Shown here: positions 15,775-22,598 of the stretch, in pieces
How the letters are laid out: every line of letters starts with the position of its first letter
Position numbering within the stretch: position 1 is the stretch's first letter
NCBI GenBank assembly: GCA_958295495.1
Contig: OY282352.1
Location: 4,658,049 to 4,722,048 of the forward strand
Length of the DNA: 64,000 nt
Source of the DNA: an uncultured Latescibacterota bacterium
GTDB taxonomy: Bacteria > Latescibacterota > UBA2968 > UBA8231
Direction: 5' to 3'
Program-made: the position numbers and the translations under genes
Notes under the pieces: model-generated
What the model was told of the DNA's origin: nothing
Seen by the model: only the letters and a program-made list of their open reading frames with translations
Database searches by the model: none

Positions 15775-16215
15775 ATGACTATTAATACTACTCGCTGGAA
15801 TTCAGCAGAGCACCTAAAAACTGAAGAAGACATACAATTATACTTGGAAGCATGCCTTGAAGAAGCTGGAGATGATCCCGCCTTTATAGCCCATGCTTTG
15901 GAAGTAATCGCTCGTGCCAAAAATATGAGCCAGCTAGCGAGTATCAAACAAGGATTGACGGAAGCGATCGCGTACGCGGCAGGCCAGCCAAGTCAGGCGG
16001 TCGTACATCCTCCAAAGACCACCGATGTAAAAGCCATCCGGGATCAAGTCGGAATGACGCAAACGGCCTTTGCCGCCGCGTTTGGTATCAGCCTCAGTAC
16101 GCTGCGTCACTGGGAACGCGGCGAGGGGACCCCTCAGGGCCCAGCGCGGGTGTTGCTGCATGTGGCGGCCCACGAACCTCAGGCGGTTTTGCGGGCTTTG
16201 GAGAAAGCGAGTTAA
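15775..16215 (+). CDS. Chimeric antitoxin: addiction-module antidote N-terminus plus HTH
   Basis: A 146-residue protein made of two antitoxin parts. Residues 1-53 (TTRWNSAEHLKTEEDIQLYL through FIAHALEVIARAKNMSQL) match the start of HigA-like addiction-module antidote proteins, whose own HTH would normally follow. Instead residues 54-146 match a different antitoxin type: SIKQGLTEAIAYAAGQP followed by VKAIRDQVGMTQTAFAAAFG, STLRHWERGEGTPQGPA and VLLHVAAHEPQAVLRAL. The joined gene keeps an open frame and a complete HTH. No toxin gene lies next to it. It may bind DNA as an orphan regulator. A fusion by deletion between neighbouring toxin-antitoxin loci is the likely origin. Confidence 0.75.
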   Translation: MTINTTRWNSAEHLKTEEDIQLYLEACLEEAGDDPAFIAHALEVIARAKNMSQLASIKQGLTEAIAYAAGQPSQAVVHPPKTTDVKAIRDQVGMTQTAFAAAFGISLSTLRHWERGEGTPQGPARVLLHVAAHEPQAVLRALEKAS

Positions 16216-16367
16216 AGACCCTTGACATGCTTTTTGGATTTTCTTCACTAACCTCTGATTATCGGGATGAATACCTTAAAGTGACGCAAGCAGATTTGGA
16301 CCAATTCCGCGTCGGACTCAAGCCTGCACCACGCAAGCAACGCATCACCAGAGAGAGGACGGCAACC

Positions 16368-16916
16368 ATGGCCATCCCCAATCCCACAGTCAAGTTTACC
16401 TACCAAGATTACCTGAATGCGCCGGAAGACAAGCGCTACGAGCTTCTGGACGGAGAGCTGGTTATGGCTCCTGCACCCGGAGAACTGCATCAGAGCGTTT
16501 CCATCCTGCTAGGATCGAAACTGTTTCAATTCGTGGCTGAGCATCGCTTGGGGAAGGTCTATCACGCGCCCTTTGACGTGGTGCTGTCGGACCTAGATGT
16601 GGTGCAACCCGATCTGCTATTCGTCTCCAATGAGCGTACCCACATCATCACCCCCGCGAACATTCAGGGCGCACCGGACTTGGTCGTCGAAATCCTGTCC
16701 CCCTCCACCGCCGTACGCGACAGGACGTTCAAGCGTGCGCTGTATGCCAGACACGGCGTGAACGAGTACTGGATGGTCGATACCACCGCAAAAACCATAA
16801 CGGTGCTGTTGCTCGGCGAGCGCGGATACGCGGTAGTGGACACCTACGGTGAAGGAGAGACCTTGACTTCGCCGGCATGGCAAGGGTTTACATTGAATGT
16901 CGGCGATCTATTCTAA
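16368..16916 (+). CDS. Uma2-family (DUF820) PD-(D/E)xK endonuclease
   Basis: A 182-residue protein of the Uma2/DUF820 family. Landmarks are FTYQDYLNAPEDKRYELLDG, VVQPDLLFVS with the catalytic Asp, GAPDLVVEILSPST with the Glu of the ExK-like site, RALYARHGVNEYWMVD and a C-terminal beta strand. The ATG at 16368 has AGAGAGGA upstream; an upstream frame from 16227 lacks family similarity. Uma2 genes are scattered in cyanobacteria, Chloroflexi and other phyla. The fold is that of restriction nucleases, but the biological target is unknown. It stands alone between the antitoxin chimera and an oxidoreductase remnant. Confidence 0.85.
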   Translation: MAIPNPTVKFTYQDYLNAPEDKRYELLDGELVMAPAPGELHQSVSILLGSKLFQFVAEHRLGKVYHAPFDVVLSDLDVVQPDLLFVSNERTHIITPANIQGAPDLVVEILSPSTAVRDRTFKRALYARHGVNEYWMVDTTAKTITVLLLGERGYAVVDTYGEGETLTSPAWQGFTLNVGDLF

Positions 16917-16969
16917 GTGCCTGACGCCACAGATACGGCCCGGTCCCGCTTCCCGCGCTGAAATCCCTC

Positions 16970-17205
16970 CTATAGCTCCACCCGCCGCCCGCTGCGAGCC
17001 GATTCAAAAGCCGCCTCGACCACTTTGAGTGTGCCGTCGGCGTGGTCGGCAGGCAGGCGGGGGGTGCTTCTCCGCGCAGACATTGCTGAAAAAAGTCGAT
17101 GGCCGGCTGGAAAGGCGGCGTGCCGGTCTGGAAGGTCTCGCTGCGGCTTTCACTGGAGCCGATGGCCACGCTGCTTTCCGCGCGATTGCAAAACAGCCGA
17201 TATTT
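16970..17205 (-). pseudogene. Gfo/Idh/MocA oxidoreductase, C-terminal remnant
   Basis: A minus-strand fragment reads VAIGSSESRSETFQTGTPPF then QPAIDFFQQCLRGEAPP. After a frame change near a C-run at about 17062 it continues as LPADHADGTLKVVEAAFESA and RSGRRVEL before TAG (16972-16970). That is the usual end of Gfo/Idh/MocA sugar dehydrogenases. The NAD-binding half is missing. Sequence 17206-17298 shows nothing I can name. The remnant marks the right edge of the rearranged island. Confidence 0.6.
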
Positions 17206-17298
17206 TATGCGTAAAAGAACTATCGGCACAATGGTCGCTTCCCTCTGCCGGCGGAAGGGACTTGTCAATTCCGGTGTCTGCGCTTTGATTTGCTCCCT

Positions 17299-17538
17299 AT
17301 GAATGACTCACAAGAACAACTCGTCTCTGAGCCGCGCAAGGTCGGCTACGTCTGGATCGTCTATTTGCTGCTCTACGCGCTGGCCGTTCCCTGGTACTGG
17401 CCCGAGGGGTATCGGGGTCCGCTGGTGTTGGGCTTTCCGCTGTGGGTGGCGGTGTCGCTGGGGGCGGTGGTGCTGTTGGCCGCTTGGACGGGCTGGGTGA
17501 TCCACCGCTACTGGATTGATGCAGAGGAGCAAGGCTGA
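17299..17538 (+). CDS. Small membrane subunit next to SSS symporter (DUF3311-like)
   Basis: A 79-residue protein with two predicted transmembrane helices (about residues 13-30 and 42-65) and charged ends. Small two-helix proteins of this kind (DUF3311-like) are coded directly before sodium:solute symporters, here with stop and start overlapping (TGATG at 17536-17540). It probably assists or stabilises the transporter. The ATG at 17299 is chosen over an upstream TTG at 17290. Confidence 0.7.
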   Translation: MNDSQEQLVSEPRKVGYVWIVYLLLYALAVPWYWPEGYRGPLVLGFPLWVAVSLGAVVLLAAWTGWVIHRYWIDAEEQG

Positions 17539-18989
17539 TGGGCGGCATGGTGTTTGGCCCGGGTGCGCTCATCGCGGTGGGGCTGTACTTGGTCTCGATG
17601 ATCGGCGTGGGGTGGATTGCGCGCACGCGCCGCCGCTCCAACAGCATGGCCGACTTCTATCTGGCGGGGCGCTCAATGGGCCTGCTGGTGCTCTTTTTGA
17701 CGCTGTATGCGACCCAGTACAGCGGCAATACGCTCTTTGGCTACACGGGCAAGACCTACCGCATCGGCTTGGAGTGGACGGCGTCGGTGCTCTTTATGTT
17801 CTCGATCATCGTCGGCTACATGCTCTTTGCCCCGCGCTTGGTCGCGCTGGCGCGCAAGGAGGGGTTTATCACGCCTGGCGACTACATTACGCACCGCTTC
17901 CGCTCGTCGGTGCTGACGCTGCTGAGCACGGTCTTGATGATTTACGCGCTGGGCAACTACGGGCTGGCCCAGCTCAAGGCGATGGGCCAGGCTGTCGAGG
18001 GGATCACCGATGGCGCGATCCCAGGCAGCTACGGCATTATCGGCTTGGCGGTGATTATGGTCGTCTATGAGACCTTGGGGGGGATGCGCTCGGTGGCGTG
18101 GACGGATGTCATGCAGGGGGTGCTGCTGCTGTTGGGCTTTGGCATCTTGGTCTTTCTCATCCCGCAGCAACTGGGGGGAGGCTTGGGGCAGGTCGTGGCC
18201 CAACTGAGCGAAATGGATCCGCCCAAGGTCCAAGCACCGAGCTTGGAGGGGGCCAACAAGTGGATCAGCTACGCACTGCTTTTGGGCTGCGGGGCGGCCA
18301 TTTACCCGCAGGCGATCCAACGGCTCTACGCCAGCCGCTCGGTCGCAGTACTCAAGCGCTCCCTGATCCTGATGGCCTTTATGCCGCTTACTACTACTTT
18401 GGTGGCCTTGGTGTGCGGCTTGACGGCCGCGGTGGTGTTGCCCGATTTGAGCAAGGCCGAAAGCGACCAAGTGCTGGCCCGGCTCTGTGCGCTGGTGATG
18501 GGCGAGTCCGCGCTGGGCTACTGGCTGGTGGTGGCGATTTTTGCCGCAGTGCTGGCGGCACTCATGTCCACAGCGGACTCGGCGCTGTTGTCGATCTCGT
18601 CGATGTTCACCAAGGATATTTACCTGCCGTATTTCCGGCCGCAGGCCACTGAAGCCGAGCTGACAAAGGTGGGCAAGCTCTGCTCGTGGGTCGTCATCGC
18701 TTTGCTGGTCGCAGTGGCGATTAGTACTAAGGCGACCTTGGTGCGGCTGCTGGAACTCAAGTTCGAGGTCTTGATCCAGATCGTGCCGTGCTTTTTTTTC
18801 GGGCTATACTGGAAGCGGCTTTCGGCACAGACGGCGCTGATCGGCATGATCTGCGGGCTGGCGGTGGCACTGGGGTTGACCTTGGCGGGCAAACCGATGG
18901 TGTGGGGATTTCACGCCGGGGTGCTTGGTCTCGGAGTCAACGCGGCGATTTGCGCCATCGGCACCTACTGCAAACCGACGACATCATAG
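17538..18989 (+). CDS. Sodium:solute symporter family (SSS) transporter
   Basis: A 483-residue membrane protein with about 12-13 hydrophobic helices. SSS hallmarks are MADFYLAGRSMG near the N-terminus, YGIIGLAVIMVVYETLGGMR and SVAWTDVMQGVLLLLGF around the fifth and sixth helices, and ALMSTADSALLSISSMF for the sodium-site region of helix 8. The overlap with the small subunit and the following M42 peptidase suggest uptake of an organic acid, peptide-derived or sugar-acid solute with sodium. The substrate cannot be read from sequence. It sits in the inner membrane. Confidence 0.9.
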   Translation: MGGMVFGPGALIAVGLYLVSMIGVGWIARTRRRSNSMADFYLAGRSMGLLVLFLTLYATQYSGNTLFGYTGKTYRIGLEWTASVLFMFSIIVGYMLFAPRLVALARKEGFITPGDYITHRFRSSVLTLLSTVLMIYALGNYGLAQLKAMGQAVEGITDGAIPGSYGIIGLAVIMVVYETLGGMRSVAWTDVMQGVLLLLGFGILVFLIPQQLGGGLGQVVAQLSEMDPPKVQAPSLEGANKWISYALLLGCGAAIYPQAIQRLYASRSVAVLKRSLILMAFMPLTTTLVALVCGLTAAVVLPDLSKAESDQVLARLCALVMGESALGYWLVVAIFAAVLAALMSTADSALLSISSMFTKDIYLPYFRPQATEAELTKVGKLCSWVVIALLVAVAISTKATLVRLLELKFEVLIQIVPCFFFGLYWKRLSAQTALIGMICGLAVALGLTLAGKPMVWGFHAGVLGLGVNAAICAIGTYCKPTTS

Positions 18990-19006
18990 GCTAAAAGGAG
19001 ACATCA

Positions 19007-20071
19007 ATGCGTCCAGCATCCAAGCGGTTTCTCGTCGATCTACTCAGTGCCCCTAGCCCGTCGGGCTACGAGGGGCCGGTGCGGGCGGTGTGGAAAGCCG
19101 AGGTAGAAAAGTACGCCGACCAAGTCGAGGTCGATGTCCACGGCAATACCATCGGCGTTCACAACGAGGCCGGCCGCCCCAAGATCATGTTCGCCGGGCA
19201 CGCCGACGAACTGGGTTTCCAGATCGTTTATATCGACGACAAAGGCTATCTGTACTTTGACACCATCGGCGGCTTTGACTTGCAGATCGTGCCGGGCCGC
19301 AAGGTGCGCATCCACACGGCGCAAGGGCCGGTCTTGGGCGTGTTGGGCAAAAAGCCCATTCACTTGATGAAGGAAGCGGATCGGACCAAAGTACCAAACA
19401 GACACGATTTGTGGATCGACATTGGCGCAGCCGACGCGGACGAGGCGCGGCAACTAGTGGCCATCGGCGACCCGGCAACCTACGACGCCAACTTCGAGGA
19501 ACTGCACAATGGGCTGGTGGTGTCGCGGGGGATTGACAATAAGGCCGGTGCGTGGGTGGTCGCCGAGGCACTGCGGCGGGTGAGCCGCGCCAAGCGCAAG
19601 TGCTGCGCCGCAGTGTATGCGGTGGCTACTGCACAGGAGGAAGTGGGGTTGCGCGGCGCCAAGACCAGTGCGTACGGAGTCGATCCGCTGGTGGGCATTG
19701 CCGTGGATGTTACTTGGGCAACGGACCATCCAGATATTGATAAGCGCCAAGTCGGGGAGTGCAAGCTGGGCGGGGGGCCGGTCATTTTGCGCGGCGCCAA
19801 CGCCAACCCGGTCGTGTACGAGCGGCTGGTGCAGGTGGCGAAAAAGAAGAAAATTCCCCATCAGATCCAAGCCGAGCCAGGAGGCACGGGCACGGATGCC
19901 AACGCCATCCAGCTCAGTCGGGCCGGGGTGGCCACCGGCTTGGTCAGTGTGCCGCAGCGCTACATGCACACGCCGGTCGAGATCGCATCCTTGGCCGACT
20001 TGGACTGCACCGCCCAGCTATTGGCCGAGTTCGCGCTCGCGGTGGATGAAAAGGAGCGGTTCATACCGTGA
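19007..20071 (+). CDS. M42-family metallo-aminopeptidase
   Basis: A 354-residue di-metal aminopeptidase. Metal ligands are recognisable in FAGHADELGF (His), GIDNKAGAWV (bridging Asp), ATAQEEVGLRG (catalytic Glu and ligand Glu), VDVTWATDHP (Asp) and YMHTPVEIAS (final His). The inserted lid domain lies at about residues 70-170. AAGGAG precedes the start. M42 enzymes form large dodecameric shells and remove N-terminal residues from peptides in the cytoplasm. Its place after a sodium symporter suggests use of imported peptides or conjugates. Confidence 0.9.
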   Translation: MRPASKRFLVDLLSAPSPSGYEGPVRAVWKAEVEKYADQVEVDVHGNTIGVHNEAGRPKIMFAGHADELGFQIVYIDDKGYLYFDTIGGFDLQIVPGRKVRIHTAQGPVLGVLGKKPIHLMKEADRTKVPNRHDLWIDIGAADADEARQLVAIGDPATYDANFEELHNGLVVSRGIDNKAGAWVVAEALRRVSRAKRKCCAAVYAVATAQEEVGLRGAKTSAYGVDPLVGIAVDVTWATDHPDIDKRQVGECKLGGGPVILRGANANPVVYERLVQVAKKKKIPHQIQAEPGGTGTDANAIQLSRAGVATGLVSVPQRYMHTPVEIASLADLDCTAQLLAEFALAVDEKERFIP

Positions 20072-20113
20072 AAATTGCAAGTTCGGGTGGGTAGGCCACT
20101 AGAGGCAAAAATA

Positions 20114-20308
20114 ATGGCAACTGTTGAGGAATTGAGAGACAAACAAATTGAGTCTTTAGAGCGTCGCGTCGCGGAAAGCCACTAGGACTTGGGAGATAGC
20201 CGCGAATTGCGCCCAGATATTCGCGAGCTGCGCCAAGTGCTGTTTGTGGTGGTGGCTGCAGCATTGGTTTCTGTGGTGGGAATTTTCTTCGAGCTTTTCA
20301 GCAAATAG
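20114..20308 (+). pseudogene. Small coiled-coil/membrane-anchor ORF with in-frame TAG
   Basis: A 64-codon reading frame from ATG at 20114. Residues 1-23 are a charged helix (VEELRDKQIESLERRVAES). Codon 24 is TAG (20183-20185), then the frame continues through a second charged helix (DIRELRQ) into a hydrophobic span (VLFVVVAAALVSVVGIFF) and stops at TAG 20308. The whole resembles the small coiled-coil plus C-anchor proteins common in bacteria. One C-to-T change in a CAG Gln codon would create the stop. TAG ends ordinary genes in this window, so readthrough is unlikely. Confidence 0.6.
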
Positions 20309-20345
20309 CCCAACGGCGTTCACACGGGGGCAGGGGGCATACATA

Positions 20346-21452
20346 ATGAAAATAACGTCTGTCGATATTTGGACCGTAGTGGTGCCGACGATCCCCGGGC
20401 GGGTACACAGCCCGGAATGCGTCGCCGAAACTGGGTGGGACCAAATGCCCAAGCACATCGTGCGCCTGAATACGGATACCGAGCTGGTGGGCTTGGGTGA
20501 GACCGGGCGCGGCGTACCGATAGAACAGGTCCGACAAGGAGCGACCCGGCTGCTGGGCAAAGACCCCGAGCAGCTAACCTTGCAGGATATTTTCGCCGCC
20601 CGCCACGACGGCACCGAGGAGTTGCCAACGGTGGGGGCCGGGCCGGCGTATGACGCCTTTGAAATGGCGGTCTTCGACTTGGTGGGCAAGGCGCGCGCCG
20701 TGCCCGTACACGCGCTGCTGGGCGGCGCGGTGCGCGACCGAGTGCGGGCCGACTACTGGATGGGGCACCAGACGCCTGAAGACGGCAAGCGGGCGGTCGA
20801 GCGGGCGCTCGCGCACGGGTTCACAGGCGTCAAGATCAAGTGCAAGATCGAAGAGCCAATGGTCGAGCGGCTGGAGGCCATGCGCGAGGTGGGCGGAGTG
20901 GATTTCAAGGTGACGGTCGATCCCAACGAGCGCTTCCACACGGCCGAGCAGACCATTGAGCTGGCGCAGCAACTTGCGGCGGTGGGCAATGTCGAGGTTT
21001 TTGAAGACCCGATTCCCAAATCCGATTTGCAAGGGTACGTCCAGATCCACGAGGCGATTGACCTGCCGCTGGCCATGCACTTGGGGAGCGGCCCAGCTAT
21101 CATCCGCGCCATCAAGGCCGAGGTCGTCGATTGCCTGAACTTGGGCGGCAGCCTCGTGGGCTTTCAGAAGAATGCGGCCATAGCAGCGGCGGCGGGCCTG
21201 CGCTGCTGGCACGGCTCGGGCAACGACTTGGGGATCGTCGATACCTCGTATATCCACGCGGCCGCGGCCGCGCCCAACTGCACGATGGCCTCGGATTTTG
21301 TGGGTAGCTGGACCCGCGAGGACGACCTGATCGTCGAGCCGATCCGGTTTATCGATGGGTACGTGCCCACGCCCATGCAGCCGGGGTTGGGTTGTGTGCT
21401 GGACGAAAAAGCCTTGGTGTGCTACGTTCGGGAGCGCGAAACCGCCTCTTGA
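20346..21452 (+). CDS. Mandelate racemase/muconate lactonizing (enolase superfamily) enzyme
   Basis: A 368-residue enolase-superfamily protein. The N-terminal cap (VDIWTVVVPTIPGRVHS) is followed by the barrel with VKIKCKI (KxK), VTVDPNE (metal Asp), VFEDPIP (metal Glu) and CWHGSGND (general-base His region). The third metal-ligand position, usually Asp/Glu in a DE/GE segment after LPLA, reads MHLGSG. Such enzymes abstract a proton next to a carboxylate: sugar-acid dehydratases, racemases or cycloisomerases. Neighbouring CoA-transferase, kinase and symporter genes support acid or sugar-acid catabolism. The start at 20346 matches the conserved N-terminus. Confidence 0.88.
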   Translation: MKITSVDIWTVVVPTIPGRVHSPECVAETGWDQMPKHIVRLNTDTELVGLGETGRGVPIEQVRQGATRLLGKDPEQLTLQDIFAARHDGTEELPTVGAGPAYDAFEMAVFDLVGKARAVPVHALLGGAVRDRVRADYWMGHQTPEDGKRAVERALAHGFTGVKIKCKIEEPMVERLEAMREVGGVDFKVTVDPNERFHTAEQTIELAQQLAAVGNVEVFEDPIPKSDLQGYVQIHEAIDLPLAMHLGSGPAIIRAIKAEVVDCLNLGGSLVGFQKNAAIAAAAGLRCWHGSGNDLGIVDTSYIHAAAAAPNCTMASDFVGSWTREDDLIVEPIRFIDGYVPTPMQPGLGCVLDEKALVCYVRERETAS

Positions 21453-21527
21453 GCGGGGCCACCTATTTACCATCCTGTGCGTCGGGCACGGCTTGGCGCA
21501 CTTAATCCCTTTTAGGAGAATAGTATC

Positions 21528-22091
21528 ATGTGCAAATGGCTGGATAAAACCACGGCCCTAGTCCTGTGCAGTGCTCTAGTGCTGGCCGCCTGTGGCGACG
21601 ACGAATCCACGCCGGTGGAGCCGGAGCCGGAGCCGGTGGCCGAGATGCCGGTGGAGCCGGAGCCGGAGCCGGAGCCGGTGGCCGAGATAACGCCTGAAAT
21701 CGTATCCCTATACGGTACGCTGGTCACCAGTTTTCAGGATGTCTTCTTCGCCGCGCTGATCCCCGGTACGACGTCGATTCCGGGGGCGGGCGGTGGCTCG
21801 GTGGAGATCGAAGGCGACCAATGGACATTGCAGGATTATTCGCCCGATGGCGCGTTAGTAATCAACGGCACCTTGAACGTCGGCTTGGACCAGACTCCCA
21901 TTCCGTTGGACGGGACGGTTACCCTTTCTGGATCACAGGAAGCCGAACTGAAGCTCGATATGGAGCTTTCGGTTGGGGCCGACGGCCTTTCTGCTACCGG
22001 GAAGATAACCATCAACGGCGCAGAATTTGACGTCGCCGAAGTCTCGGCTGCTGCTGCCGCTGCCGCCGAGGCTGCCGCTGCTGCTGGATAG
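21528..22091 (+). CDS. Lipoprotein with acidic EP repeats and poly-Ala tail
   Basis: A 187-residue exported lipoprotein. The signal peptide ends in the lipobox LAAC (Cys 22). Residues about 28-54 are Glu-Pro-rich units (VEPEPEPVAE repeated), a flexible spacer away from the membrane. The middle is beta-rich (DGALVINGTLNVGL, DGTVTLSGS, ELKLDMELSVGADG). The last 15 residues are almost all alanine with one Glu. AGGAGAA precedes the ATG. Not recognised beyond this. It lies before a second small lipoprotein and a TonB receptor and could be a surface accessory of that system. Confidence 0.75.
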   Translation: MCKWLDKTTALVLCSALVLAACGDDESTPVEPEPEPVAEMPVEPEPEPEPVAEITPEIVSLYGTLVTSFQDVFFAALIPGTTSIPGAGGGSVEIEGDQWTLQDYSPDGALVINGTLNVGLDQTPIPLDGTVTLSGSQEAELKLDMELSVGADGLSATGKITINGAEFDVAEVSAAAAAAAEAAAAAG

Positions 22092-22097
22092 TAGGCC

Positions 22098-22598
22098 GTG
22101 GCGTTTTGGCGTTTGGTCGCGGCTCTGGCCTTGTGCTGGGGCTGCGACCGCGGTATCGAGGTCGAGGCCACCGGGCAGACCGGGATCGCCGGTCGGCTGC
22201 ACTTTGTCGGCGAGTGGCCCGCAAACGTGGAGCAAGTAGCCGTGGTCGTCTATCGCGAGTCACCGGCTTCAGTTGCCGATTTTTTTAGAATCAACGGCTT
22301 GGATACCGAGGTCGCGCTCGGCGCCGAGTCCTATAACTACTTCGTTCCCTTAGACGGGGAAGGCGTCTATCAGTGGATTATCGTGGCTTGGCGCAAGGAG
22401 GACCAGTTTTGGGACCCTACCTCGCTTTGGGGCTGCTATCACCTACCCGAGGCCGACCGCCCCGCGCCGGTGGAAGTCGGCCCCGGAGCGATTACTACCG
22501 ATATCGACATTGAGGTCAACTTCGATGAGACCGAGCCTAGCACTGCTTTGTGCGGGCGCGCTTTGCCTGCTGAACTGTTGGCCGAGCTCGGCCGCTGA
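22098..22598 (+). CDS. Probable exported lipoprotein, unknown function
   Basis: A 166-residue protein from a GTG. A short hydrophobic signal ends in LCWGC, a weak lipobox with Cys 16. The rest looks like a small beta-sandwich: GIAGRLHFVGEWPANVEQVA then VVVYRESPAS, and YFVPLDGEGVYQWIIVAWRK. It overlaps the start of the TonB receptor by 74 bases, so the two are probably coupled. Family not recognised; a binding protein for the receptor's ligand is a guess. Confidence 0.6.
   Translation: MAFWRLVAALALCWGCDRGIEVEATGQTGIAGRLHFVGEWPANVEQVAVVVYRESPASVADFFRINGLDTEVALGAESYNYFVPLDGEGVYQWIIVAWRKEDQFWDPTSLWGCYHLPEADRPAPVEVGPGAITTDIDIEVNFDETEPSTALCGRALPAELLAELGR

Noticed and set aside
16227..16367. Longer N-terminus for the Uma2 protein
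   Set aside because: Residues upstream of 16368 show no family match, and the ribosome site lies directly before the internal ATG.
20183..20185. TAG codon as recoded amino acid
   Set aside because: TAG is an ordinary stop for many genes in the window and no downstream insertion element or special tRNA is visible.
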